Source: Flagellimonas hadalis
GTDB taxonomy: Bacteria > Bacteroidota > Bacteroidia > Flavobacteriales > Flavobacteriaceae
Reading direction: 5' to 3'
Assembly (NCBI RefSeq): GCF_007785775.2
Contig: NZ_VNIK02000013.1
Location: forward strand, 205-64,204
Length of the DNA: 64,000 bases
Under the pieces are notes generated by a model, which was given only the letters and a program-made list of their open reading frames with translations, was not told where the DNA came from and did no database searches. Both the position numbers and the translations under genes were made by a program. This document shows positions 35,239 to 43,294 of this stretch, piece after piece; position 1 is the first letter of the stretch, and each line of letters opens with the position of its first letter.

Positions 35239-36195
35239 ATGAGCTTATTCAAGAATATATTTTCAAAGGACAAAAAAGAGACCTTGGACAAAGGGCTGGA
35301 AAAATCAAAGACCAGTTTCTTTGGCAAACTGGGCAAGGCCGTGGCCGGAAAGTCCAAGGTGGACGATGAGGTGCTGGACAACCTGGAAGAGGTTTTGGTC
35401 TCTTCGGACGTAGGGGTGAACACTACCCTCAAGATCATTGAACGTATCGAGGAGCGGGTCTCCCGGGACAAATACATGGGTACGGATGAACTCAATACCA
35501 TCCTTCGCGAAGAAATAGCAGGGCTCCTTTCCGAGACCCATGTGGGCGAAAACACCGAAATATCCATCCCTACCGATAAAAAACCGTATGTGATCATGGT
35601 CGTCGGCGTGAACGGCGTGGGCAAGACCACCACCATTGGCAAATTGGCACACCAGTTCAAGAACAAGGGACTGAAAGTGGTATTGGGCGCTGGTGACACC
35701 TTCCGGGCGGCCGCCATTGACCAGTTACAGGTATGGGCGGACAGGGTCCAAGTGCCCATCGTCAAGCAAAAAATGGGAAGCGACCCGGCTTCCGTGGCAT
35801 TCGACACGCTCAACTCAGCCGTGGCGGACCAAGCCGATGTAGTATTGGTGGACACTGCCGGAAGGTTGCACAACAAGGTCAATCTGATGAATGAGCTTTC
35901 CAAAGTAAAGCGCGTGATGCAAAAAGTGGTGCCCGATGCGCCGCACGAAGTACTTTTGGTGCTGGACGGTTCCACGGGGCAGAATGCCTTTGAGCAGGCC
36001 AAGCAATTTACCAAGGCCACCGAAGTGACCAGTTTGGCCGTGACCAAATTGGACGGTACCGCAAAGGGCGGGGTGGTCATCGGTATATCGGACCAGTTCA
36101 AGATTCCCGTGAAATACATCGGAGTGGGAGAGGGCATCGAGGACCTTCAGGTGTTCAACAAATACGAATTTGTGGATTCGTTCTTCAAAATGTAA
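35239..36195 (+). CDS. ftsY: Signal recognition particle receptor FtsY
   Basis: The 318-aa SRP GTPase has the four-helix N domain (residues 15-95) and a G domain with G-V-N-G-V-G-K-T-T-T (about 117-126), D-T-F-R-A-A-A (about 155), D-T-A-G-R (about 206) and T-K-L-D-G-T-A-K-G-G (about 269). It guides ribosome-SRP complexes to the Sec translocon at the inner membrane. The acidic A domain is nearly absent, as in short FtsY forms. ATG 35239 (M-S-L-F-K-N-I-F) is chosen; TATCTTTG at 35208-35215 is a likely -7 box whose start would lie downstream of the earlier in-frame ATG at 35179. The amidase gene follows after 5 nt. Confidence 0.95.
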   Translation: MSLFKNIFSKDKKETLDKGLEKSKTSFFGKLGKAVAGKSKVDDEVLDNLEEVLVSSDVGVNTTLKIIERIEERVSRDKYMGTDELNTILREEIAGLLSETHVGENTEISIPTDKKPYVIMVVGVNGVGKTTTIGKLAHQFKNKGLKVVLGAGDTFRAAAIDQLQVWADRVQVPIVKQKMGSDPASVAFDTLNSAVADQADVVLVDTAGRLHNKVNLMNELSKVKRVMQKVVPDAPHEVLLVLDGSTGQNAFEQAKQFTKATEVTSLAVTKLDGTAKGGVVIGISDQFKIPVKYIGVGEGIEDLQVFNKYEFVDSFFKM

Positions 36196-36200
36196 AATAT

Positions 36201-37862
36201 ATGTACAGACAACTTATTCTCGGTTTTTTGATCATTTTCCTTTCTGCCTGCAAACAACAAAAAGCAGAACCCAAAGAAGAAGTTGTCCTTTGGACCCCTT
36301 ATAACGATTCCACAGAGGTGGCGGCCAGTGCCGACAACGAAAGCGAACGGATGCAGTATAAATTCATCCAGAGCAAGGTGTTGGACAAAAACGGGGTGTT
36401 TATGCCCTTGTATGGGGAAGTGTCCCGATTTCCATCGGCCCAATACGAGAAGATGAAACCTTTGGTCTTGGAGCAGGACATCCCCACCATCCAAAAACAC
36501 ATCAATGCGGGAACGTTTACCTATGAAGATTTGGTCCTGTTCTACCTGCACCGGATTTATACCTACGAACTTCCGAACAACACTACGCTGAACACCATCA
36601 TTGCATTGAACCCAAACGTGTTGGAAGAGGCCCGGAAACTGGATGAAGGCTTGGAAATCCATCATCCCATTTATGGGATGCCCATTTTGCTGAAGGACAA
36701 CATCGGCACTTTGGAAATGAAAACGACCGCCGGGGCTGTTGCTTTGAGGGACAACCAGACGGAGGATGCCTTTATTGTACAACGATTGAAGGAAAAGGGA
36801 GCGCTCATTCTGGGCAAGGTGAACTTGAGCGAGTGGGCCAATTTCATCTGCGATGTGTGCCCCAACGGACAGAGTGCCGTGGGCGGGCAGACCATGAATC
36901 CCTATGGACGACAACAATTTGATACAGGTGGCTCCAGTGCCGGTAGTGGCACATCGATGGCCGCTAATTATGCGGTAGGCGCGGTGGGGACCGAAACATC
37001 GGGTTCCATCCTTTCACCTTCCAGTCAAAACTCGGTCGTGGGCCTAAAACCCACCGTCGGACTGCTGAGCCGAACAGGCATTGTGCCCATTTCCAGTACG
37101 TTGGACACGCCGGGTCCCATGACCAGAAACGTGACCGACAATGCCATTTTGCTGGACGCCATGCTGGGGAGGGACGGTGCAGATGCCAAGTCGGTGGAAC
37201 CTGAACCAGGGGTTTTATCTGCATGGACACAACCCGAACCCCTGAAAACTGTTCGTTTGGGTGTGATGAAAAATTTGATGGAGCGGGATTCCCTATATGC
37301 CCTTAGTGTTGAAAAGCTTAGGGAAGCGGGTGCCGAAATCGTAGAGTTTGAACCCGAGGATGTCGAATTGGACCATTTTCTTACCTTGTTGAATCTGGAC
37401 ATGAAAAAGGACCTTCAAGACTACTTGGAGGCCATGGTCAAGAACAAGGATGTGGTAAAGGTTGAAAAGATTGAGGATGTGGTCCGTTTCAACAGCGAAG
37501 ATTCCTTGGTGCGGATACCGTATGGGCAGGCCCGTTTTGATGGGATTTTGGCCGATTCCACGTCCCAAGAAGATTTTGAAAAGATCAAGGCCGAACTGAA
37601 AAATGCGGGAAGGTCTTTCTTTGATGTGATGGAAGGGCAACAACTGGATGCCGTTTTGAGCATCAACAATTACCATGCAGGTTATGCTGCGGTGGCCGAA
37701 TATCCTGCCCTAACCATCCCGATGGGGTACAAGACCGATGGCGAACCCGAAAGTTTGACCTTTATCGGGAAACCTTTTTCAGAGGCACATCTGCTGCGGA
37801 TCGGAAAGGCTTTTGAGGATTTGACCCAGTTTCGAAAAATGCCAACGGCTTATCAGGAGTAG
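36201..37862 (+). CDS. Amidase signature family lipoprotein
   Basis: The 553-aa protein has a lipoprotein signal (F-L-I-I-F-L-S-A-C near residue 17). The amidase signature domain has the catalytic Lys in I-L-L-K-D-N-I (about 170), the cis-Ser in G-G-S-S-A-G-S-G (about 248) and the nucleophile Ser in T-E-T-S-G-S-I (about 270), so the Ser-cisSer-Lys triad looks complete. It hydrolyses amide bonds at the cell envelope; the substrate is unknown. It starts 5 nt after ftsY and is probably cotranscribed. It belongs to the group of accessory genes that separate ftsY from rimO here. Confidence 0.92.
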   Translation: MYRQLILGFLIIFLSACKQQKAEPKEEVVLWTPYNDSTEVAASADNESERMQYKFIQSKVLDKNGVFMPLYGEVSRFPSAQYEKMKPLVLEQDIPTIQKHINAGTFTYEDLVLFYLHRIYTYELPNNTTLNTIIALNPNVLEEARKLDEGLEIHHPIYGMPILLKDNIGTLEMKTTAGAVALRDNQTEDAFIVQRLKEKGALILGKVNLSEWANFICDVCPNGQSAVGGQTMNPYGRQQFDTGGSSAGSGTSMAANYAVGAVGTETSGSILSPSSQNSVVGLKPTVGLLSRTGIVPISSTLDTPGPMTRNVTDNAILLDAMLGRDGADAKSVEPEPGVLSAWTQPEPLKTVRLGVMKNLMERDSLYALSVEKLREAGAEIVEFEPEDVELDHFLTLLNLDMKKDLQDYLEAMVKNKDVVKVEKIEDVVRFNSEDSLVRIPYGQARFDGILADSTSQEDFEKIKAELKNAGRSFFDVMEGQQLDAVLSINNYHAGYAAVAEYPALTIPMGYKTDGEPESLTFIGKPFSEAHLLRIGKAFEDLTQFRKMPTAYQE

Positions 37863-37982
37863 GTGGGGTCAGTGACCAATTTAAACTGAGATTCTGTAGT
37901 GAATATGGACGAAGGTGATGAGTGGGGATAGATTTTACTTCGCTCGATTGTATTTCGTGATTGTGCCAGAAGTAGGTGAAAA

Positions 37983-38006
37983 CTTGTCTGCCTAAAGGTA
38001 GGCAAG
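37983..38006. repeat. Short palindromic repeat (REP-like)
   Basis: TGCCTA, AAGG, TAGGCA forms a hairpin inside CTTGTCTGCCTAAAGG. Palindromes built on CTTGCCTGCC / GGCAGGCAAG-type words are scattered as intergenic repeats in flavobacterial genomes, from my general knowledge. The stretch 37863-38009 holds nothing else except the 11-nt palindrome GGTCAGTGACC near 37866. Confidence 0.45.
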
Positions 38007-38009
38007 CAA

Positions 38010-38648
38010 TCACTTATGTTCATTGTTGAGCGTTCGTTTTTTTATTCGGTTAACAATTTCAAATCCCAAATACTCATTCAGTTTCGGAAATTCGTACCTA
38101 TAATATTCATTCCAATAACTTATCATTCTACTTTCAGTTTGTTGCCAATATTTAGGATTTTGATGTCTAAATTCAGCGTAAAAATCCAAAGTATTCTCAT
38201 TTACTTTTTTGTCAATAATTGGAAGCAATTCATAAACATATTCGCCAATTAATTGAGTGATAAATGGAACAGTCCACTTTTCTAGATTGTCCGATATTAA
38301 ATTCAGTCGTTTCTCTCTTATATACCCATTGTAGTGGCGTAAATAGATACAATTCAACATATCTTTCTGCTTGTCGGTCAAAGACTTTTCTAATTCGGGA
38401 TTCGGCTCGTTAAAATAAAGTCTGTAAGGAATTGTCAAAGTTTCGTTGCCAAATTCAATATTCAATTCAGTTTCATGAATCAGATTATCAACTCCGTGAA
38501 CATTCCCATCACATAATTTCACATTATTATTTTCAAACGGTAAGATCTTCAAAACTTCATTTAAGTCCGAATGCAATTCCTTTGGAAATGACTTTTTTAA
38601 TCTTTCCAGATATTCGGATTCATTATTTTGCTTAAATATCTTTAGCAT
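38010..38648 (-). CDS. AT-rich orphan gene, hypothetical protein
   Basis: The 212-aa protein is rich in Asn, Lys, Glu, Tyr and Ile and has no signal peptide or membrane helix. Tyr/Trp-rich stretches (Y-W-N-E-Y-Y-R-Y-E-F near residue 180) are notable. I do not recognise it; the general look is like the small cytosolic DUF proteins found as single-gene insertions. Base composition is clearly more AT-rich than all neighbours, codon use is different (many AAT, TTT and ATT), and a REP-like palindrome stands directly at its 3' side. It therefore looks horizontally acquired. AT-rich DNA at 38649-38770 continues upstream and holds no gene. Confidence 0.65.
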   Translation of the reverse strand: MLKIFKQNNESEYLERLKKSFPKELHSDLNEVLKILPFENNNVKLCDGNVHGVDNLIHETELNIEFGNETLTIPYRLYFNEPNPELEKSLTDKQKDMLNCIYLRHYNGYIREKRLNLISDNLEKWTVPFITQLIGEYVYELLPIIDKKVNENTLDFYAEFRHQNPKYWQQTESRMISYWNEYYRYEFPKLNEYLGFEIVNRIKKRTLNNEHK

Positions 38649-38770
38649 TTCAGTTTTCTCAAATGACTACAACTTGTATACATAGCTGTAAAATACAACC
38701 ATATACCCCAAATTAGCCATAAAATCAATGCAAAAAGAAAACCAAACCTTAACAAACCAAACAAGCGCAA

Positions 38771-39874
38771 TTACTCCCCAATAAACGCATTCAGCCTTTC
38801 CCAGAGCAGATTGTCAAAACTGGAGGGGCCCAATTGGTTTTCCCCCGCATCGTCCCCCAATCGCACGATCATCAAGTTTTCACTGGGCACTAAGTAGAGT
38901 TTTTGGTCAAAGGCACCCAATCCTGCAATAAGGTCGTCAGGGGCATCGGGGAACAGTTCCCCCTCAAAAGTGGTTTCCGAACCCGGGGCCTTGTGCTGGC
39001 TCTTCCCGTTCAACCACCATAAATACCCGTACGAAGGGTTCAGGTTTTGGGAGGTGGTCGTCATTTCGGTAAAATAGGTCTTGTCCGATAAGATCTCGGT
39101 GTCGTCCCATGTGCCCTGGTTCAAACAAAGTAGTCCAAACCGGGCCATGCTCCGCGTATTGCTGAAGAAAAGGTTGTTGTAGCCCACCGTGATCCAATTG
39201 CCCTGCATCCCGATTCTGTCCCGTATTTTTTGATAGGAATAGGTTTTGAAATCCGTGCCGGTTGCGCTGGTCACGATTTGATCCAGTATCGTATAGGCGG
39301 CATTGTGATAATACCAATAGGTGCCCGGTTCATTTTTGTACAGCAGACATTCCTTATCGTAGCAAAAAGGATCGTCCACGGTATAGTCCAACCCTGTGGT
39401 CATGGTCAAATGGTGGCGCACGCTGATATTGGCCTCCTGTTCCGGGGTGAGCATGGACCATCCTTCGCCCAAATAGTCCATGGAGGAATCCCCAATGGAC
39501 AAAAATCCTTCCTCTTGGGCAATGCCGACCGTCATGGCCGTCAAGGTTTTTCCGGCGGAGTTCCATGAATGGTTGTCCCCTGCGGTGAAATCGCCAAAAT
39601 ACCATTCCACCACAATTTTGCCATCTTTCAGGATGATGAAGCCATCCGTGCCTTTTTCCTCCAACAGATCGTAAAGGGCCTGTTCGGCAGTGGTGTCCCA
39701 TCCCAAATCGTTCGGAGAGGTAGTTTCCCATTCCGCGGAACCCACAGGAGGGAAATACAGTTCTCCCGTTTCGGGATCAGGGATATTGTCGTCATCTCCC
39801 GGGCCATCGTCCGAAGAACAACTGAAAACCAAAACTAGACAAAGCAGAAGAAAGGGATGTGTAAATCGTTTCAT
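38771..39874 (-). CDS. Serine hydrolase lipoprotein (beta-lactamase/class C fold)
   Basis: The 367-aa protein has a lipoprotein signal (L-V-L-V-F-S-C-S-S) and then an Asp-rich linker (D-D-G-P-G-D-D-D). The beta-lactamase-like serine hydrolase domain has S-A-G-K as the SxxK nucleophile motif (about residue 107) and Y-H-N (about 193) as the Y-x-N motif. W-L-N-G-K and a G-L-G-A-F-D-Q region near the C-terminus stand in place of KTG. Such proteins are esterases, peptidases or amidases more often than true beta-lactamases. It is probably anchored to the outer or inner membrane facing the periplasm. ATG 39874 (M-K-R-F-T) fits the signal better than 39880. Confidence 0.88.
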   Translation of the reverse strand: MKRFTHPFLLLCLVLVFSCSSDDGPGDDDNIPDPETGELYFPPVGSAEWETTSPNDLGWDTTAEQALYDLLEEKGTDGFIILKDGKIVVEWYFGDFTAGDNHSWNSAGKTLTAMTVGIAQEEGFLSIGDSSMDYLGEGWSMLTPEQEANISVRHHLTMTTGLDYTVDDPFCYDKECLLYKNEPGTYWYYHNAAYTILDQIVTSATGTDFKTYSYQKIRDRIGMQGNWITVGYNNLFFSNTRSMARFGLLCLNQGTWDDTEILSDKTYFTEMTTTSQNLNPSYGYLWWLNGKSQHKAPGSETTFEGELFPDAPDDLIAGLGAFDQKLYLVPSENLMIVRLGDDAGENQLGPSSFDNLLWERLNAFIGE

Positions 39875-40001
39875 GACCATCGAATTTGGACGTTAGACCT
39901 CCGTTGGGGCCAATGGTTTAACGCCATAACAGCAAAATTATGCAGGCAAATCGATGTAATGCGCTGTGTTGTTGTATTTTTGCACTCCATTTATAGCAAC
40001 T

Positions 40002-41312
40002 ATGCGGACAAAATCGCTCAAGAAGAACAAAATCAATGTGGTGACACTGGGTTGTAGCAAAAATGTCTATGACTCCGAAGTGTTGATGGGACAGCTACGT
40101 GCCAACAACAAAGAGGTCGCCCATGAAGAGGAGGGCAATGTGGTGGTGATCAACACCTGTGGTTTCATTGCCAATGCGAAGGAGGAGAGCGTGAACACCA
40201 TTTTGGAATATGTGCAGAAGAAGGAAGAGGGCCTCGTGGACAAGGTTTTTGTGACCGGCTGTCTCAGCGAGCGCTACAAGCCAGATCTGCAACGGGAAAT
40301 TCCCAATGTGGACGAGTATTTTGGTACGAGCGACCTGCCCAACCTGCTCAAAGCACTTGGGGCGGACTACAAACATGAGCTGATTGGTGAACGGTTGACC
40401 ACCACACCAAAGAACTATGCCTACCTGAAAATTGCCGAAGGTTGCGACCGTCCCTGTTCGTTCTGTGCCATTCCCCTCATGCGGGGCAAGCACAAGAGCA
40501 AACCCATAGCAGAATTGGTGGCCGAGTCGGAAAAATTGGCGGCCAAAGGCGTGAAAGAACTTATTTTGATCGCCCAAGATCTTACGTATTACGGGCTGGA
40601 CCTGTACAAAAAACGGAACTTGGGCGAACTGCTCCAAGCCTTGGTCAAGGTGGAGGGCATTGAGTGGATCCGTTTGCATTATGCCTTCCCGACAGGTTTT
40701 CCCATGGATGTGTTGGAGGTGATGCGCGAAGAGCCCAAGATCTGCAATTATATCGATATCCCATTGCAACATATTTCAGATGCCATACTTAAAAGTATGA
40801 GGAGGGGCACCACTCAGGCCAAGACCACCAAATTGTTGCAGGACTTTAGGGCAGCCGTCCCCGATATGGCCATCAGGACCACGTTGATCGTGGGTTATCC
40901 CGGGGAGACCGAGCAAGATTTTGAGACCCTACGGGATTGGGTCAAGGAAATGCGTTTTGAGCGTTTGGGATGTTTCACCTACAGCCATGAGGAGAACACC
41001 CATGCCTACTCCTTGGAGGATGATGTGCCCGAAGAGGTGAAACAACAGCGTGCCAATGAGATCATGGAAATCCAATCGCAGATTTCATGGGAGCTGAACC
41101 AAGAGAAGATCGGAAAGAAGTTCCAGTGCATCATCGATAGAAAGGAAGGCAACCATTTTGTGGGACGCACGGAATTTGATTCCCCCGATGTGGACAACGA
41201 GGTGCTTATCGATGCTACCAAGCATTACGTGAAAATTGGGGACTTTACTACCATCGAGATCATCGATGCTTCAGATTTTGATCTGTATGGGGTTCCCGTA
41301 CAACTGTCCTAG
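40002..41312 (+). CDS. rimO: Ribosomal protein S12 methylthiotransferase RimO
   Basis: The 436-aa radical SAM enzyme adds a methylthio group to the conserved Asp of ribosomal protein S12. The N-terminal UPF0004 domain has three cluster-binding Cys: T-L-G-C-S-K-N, N-T-C-G-F-I and T-G-C-L-S-E. The radical SAM motif is C-D-R-P-C-S-F-C (about residues 147-154), and a TRAM domain ends the protein. ATG 40002 is preceded by TATTTTTG (39975-39982), a -7-like element giving a leader of about 15-20 nt; the longer frame to 39966 would start before that promoter. Confidence 0.95.
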   Translation: MRTKSLKKNKINVVTLGCSKNVYDSEVLMGQLRANNKEVAHEEEGNVVVINTCGFIANAKEESVNTILEYVQKKEEGLVDKVFVTGCLSERYKPDLQREIPNVDEYFGTSDLPNLLKALGADYKHELIGERLTTTPKNYAYLKIAEGCDRPCSFCAIPLMRGKHKSKPIAELVAESEKLAAKGVKELILIAQDLTYYGLDLYKKRNLGELLQALVKVEGIEWIRLHYAFPTGFPMDVLEVMREEPKICNYIDIPLQHISDAILKSMRRGTTQAKTTKLLQDFRAAVPDMAIRTTLIVGYPGETEQDFETLRDWVKEMRFERLGCFTYSHEENTHAYSLEDDVPEEVKQQRANEIMEIQSQISWELNQEKIGKKFQCIIDRKEGNHFVGRTEFDSPDVDNEVLIDATKHYVKIGDFTTIEIIDASDFDLYGVPVQLS

Positions 41313-41316
41313 AATT

Positions 41317-42450
41317 TCAACGTTTCCGTTGTAGCTCATAGTGATACAATTCCCTGCCCAATTGGGCCAAGAAGGGAATGCCCACCTCGTCATAGTCGTA
41401 GGCATCATCATTGAAGATGCCATCACTGTTCACTAATAGGGTGGCAGTTATCATAAAATCCACCCTGTTCTGTGTATCTTGGATATAGGCGCAATCGGTC
41501 AAAGTACCATAGGCATAGCCCACCTTGTTATATATTTTGATGTGTTCCGGCATGGGATCCGTGGAATCGCCGAACATAAAGAATTTGACATAACTGTCAT
41601 AAAATTCCTCCGGATCGTACCCCAATTTTGGAGGAAGGGTGTGCATGGCCTCCAACAAAAAATCACGCTGTTCCGTACTCAGGTTGAAACGTTGGTTTTC
41701 GGCAAATGCCTCGGGGAAAATGACCCGCTTGAGCAGGGCATGCTGTGCTTGTATTGGATAATGGTTTTTCAGAGAAAAATCAAAAGGTTCGGTTTGCAGG
41801 GAATCATCGGCATAAAACCCCTTTCCCTTTTTGATGCCATTCAGCGCTAAGGGCTTGGCGGAAGTGTTGATGATGGGTTTGCTCACGGCGGTTGTGGAAT
41901 CGTTCAGGTAGATCACCAAAGGTGTGGTGGTAACATCGTCCGCATTGGGGGCAGACAGTCTATGGGCTATACGGATGGGTTCCACGCCCCTTCTACGCAT
42001 GCGTTGGTTGAGGTCGTTCTGCCCCAAAAATTCGATCAACCTATTGTTGGCGGCATTGTCCGACACGGCAAATATTTCCGAAATGGCCTTGGCAAAAGTG
42101 GTTTCCACGGAATCCCCCTCGATATAGAAGCGGGTATACATATCCAACGAATCCACTTCGTTGAGTTTTTCCAAAGTGGCCACGGCAGCAGGAAACTTGA
42201 CCGTGCTGGCCGGATAGAAATAATTTTCAGGGTTTACCTGAAAATCATGGTCCGTGAAGAAAATACTATCGTTCCTCCGGTCGATTTGCGTGTAGCGGAT
42301 CTGGACCTCGTGAGCGTCAATATTTTCCATCACCTGCCTGATGTATGGGTTCTCCGAGGCAAGCGCCTTTTCCAGCGGTTCAATTGGCTTGGTCTCCGAA
42401 CAGGAAGTTCCAAGTGCCATCAACCCAAAAAGCATGCATCTGGTCCACAT
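41317..42450 (-). CDS. Class A beta-lactamase-like serine hydrolase lipoprotein
   Basis: The 377-aa protein has a short lipoprotein signal (L-M-A-L-G-T-S-C-S) and a class A beta-lactamase fold: S-T-V-K as SxxK (about residue 81), S-D-N (about 128) and N-K-V-G in place of K-T-G (about 307). I see no ExxLN omega-loop motif, so efficient beta-lactam hydrolysis is unlikely; a role as a peptidase or envelope hydrolase is more plausible. It converges on rimO with 4 nt between the stops. It is followed upstream on the same strand by two small genes that probably share its transcript. Confidence 0.8.
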   Translation of the reverse strand: MWTRCMLFGLMALGTSCSETKPIEPLEKALASENPYIRQVMENIDAHEVQIRYTQIDRRNDSIFFTDHDFQVNPENYFYPASTVKFPAAVATLEKLNEVDSLDMYTRFYIEGDSVETTFAKAISEIFAVSDNAANNRLIEFLGQNDLNQRMRRRGVEPIRIAHRLSAPNADDVTTTPLVIYLNDSTTAVSKPIINTSAKPLALNGIKKGKGFYADDSLQTEPFDFSLKNHYPIQAQHALLKRVIFPEAFAENQRFNLSTEQRDFLLEAMHTLPPKLGYDPEEFYDSYVKFFMFGDSTDPMPEHIKIYNKVGYAYGTLTDCAYIQDTQNRVDFMITATLLVNSDGIFNDDAYDYDEVGIPFLAQLGRELYHYELQRKR

Positions 42451-42461
42451 GGTGTATTGTT

Positions 42462-42719
42462 TTACAGTTCGCCCGAATAGATCTGGCCACGATGGGGCTT
42501 AAGGATATCCTTGACCTCCTTCAGTTCAAACTCGGCCACTACCAAAAAGGCAATGCTGTGGGTGGGTCCAAAGTGCTCCACTCCACTGAGGTCGTATTTC
42601 AGTTCCTCCACAGTGACGAATTCTTCCAGGTGTTTTCTGTAGTGTTCTGCAGTCCTAGCTGCACCGGGCCCCCTAAAGTCCCAGATCATCTTGATTTTTC
42701 GGTCCAAAATTTTTTCCAT
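42462..42719 (-). CDS. Small conserved-looking protein of unknown function
   Basis: The 85-aa cytoplasmic protein begins M-E-K-I-L-D-R-K-I-K-M-I-W-D-F-R-G and has a histidine pair region with H-Y-R-K-H-L-E-E-F. The central part has a V-E-H-F-G-P-T-H motif and the end is H-R-G-Q-I-Y-S. The spacing of His residues recalls a small metal or ligand site, but I recognise no family. An in-frame ATG at 42761 exists, but it lies inside the upstream SRPBCC gene; 42719 leaves a 7-nt gap. It is probably cotranscribed with its neighbours on both sides. Confidence 0.72.
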   Translation of the reverse strand: MEKILDRKIKMIWDFRGPGAARTAEHYRKHLEEFVTVEELKYDLSGVEHFGPTHSIAFLVVAEFELKEVKDILKPHRGQIYSGEL

Positions 42720-42726
42720 TTCCTTA

Positions 42727-43179
42727 TTATTGGTCCAATACGGATATTCCCTTTTCGGCAAAGTTCTTAAAATCTTCCATGTATTTCAAGGATTGTTTTT
42801 TGAATGCGCCCGGCATAAGCAATCCCATGAGTTTCATGCCAAAACCTGAAAATTGGAATTCGGATTCCGAGATCCATCGCGTCTTCCCATTTTCTTCCCT
42901 GAAATAATTTTTTTGGATGTTGTGTACGCCCTTGGTGTCGTAAGTGGTGTGCATTTCTTCGGGAAGTTTGCGCTTGATGATGGTCTCAACCATTTCCATC
43001 TTGCGTTTGCCCATTTGGTAACTCAGGCTCATCCGGGAGCCTTCCTGACCAGGGGTTTGGGACAACTGTTCGTAGGCCATAAGGCCCCGTTGCCAATGTT
43101 TCATGTTCTCGGGGTCGTCCATTTTTTGGATGAATTCGGCCCGGGGAAGGTCAACGACAATTTCGTTGCTGTACTTCAT
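42727..43179 (-). CDS. SRPBCC family lipid/ligand-binding protein
   Basis: The 150-aa protein matches the START/SRPBCC helix-grip fold. It has an N-terminal strand with a D-L-P-R-A-E-F-I helix, D-D-P-E-N-M-K-H-W-Q-R-G (the usual W after the first helix), a long beta-sheet core with G-S-R-M-S-L-S-Y, and a C-terminal helix Y-M-E-D-F-K-N-F-A-E. These bind hydrophobic ligands or act as cyclase/aromatase-like proteins; the ligand is unknown. ATG 43179 (M-K-Y-S-N-E-I) is preferred over 43197. It heads the minus-strand group that runs to the beta-lactamase-like gene. Confidence 0.82.
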   Translation of the reverse strand: MKYSNEIVVDLPRAEFIQKMDDPENMKHWQRGLMAYEQLSQTPGQEGSRMSLSYQMGKRKMEMVETIIKRKLPEEMHTTYDTKGVHNIQKNYFREENGKTRWISESEFQFSGFGMKLMGLLMPGAFKKQSLKYMEDFKNFAEKGISVLDQ

Positions 43180-43259
43180 TTTTGTTTGGTTTTGCACTAA
43201 TGTAACAATTTCTGGGTTGGCACTGCCTACTAAAAATCTGTTAATGAGAAAGGAACCTG

Positions 43260-43290
43260 CTTGTAAGGGATCGTGTAATTGTTATTTTTG
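43260..43290 (+). promoter_or_regulatory. Bacteroidota-type promoter of the PPIase-MoxR operon
   Basis: CTTG at 43260-43263 and TATTTTTG at 43283-43290 are separated by 19 nt. The inferred start lies at or next to the first ATG (43295), so the transcript may be nearly leaderless, or translation may begin at the second ATG at 43301. Confidence 0.55.
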
Positions 43291-43294
43291 CGAA

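Noticed and set aside
35220..36137. Long minus-strand open frame (305 codons) opposite ftsY
   Set aside because: It mirrors a strongly conserved GTPase on the plus strand, has a Ser/Pro-rich composition typical of antisense frames, and matches no family.
40095..40772. Minus-strand open frame (225 codons) opposite rimO
   Set aside because: RimO cysteine motifs fix the coding strand.
41317..42450. A true antibiotic-resistance class A beta-lactamase
   Set aside because: SxxK and SDN are present, but the omega-loop ExxLN motif is not seen and KTG is replaced by KVG.
43200..43225. TGTAACA near 43200 as an ECF promoter for the chaperone operon
   Set aside because: There is no CGTC at the right distance, and a normal TTG-N19-TAnnTTTG promoter stands closer to the gene.
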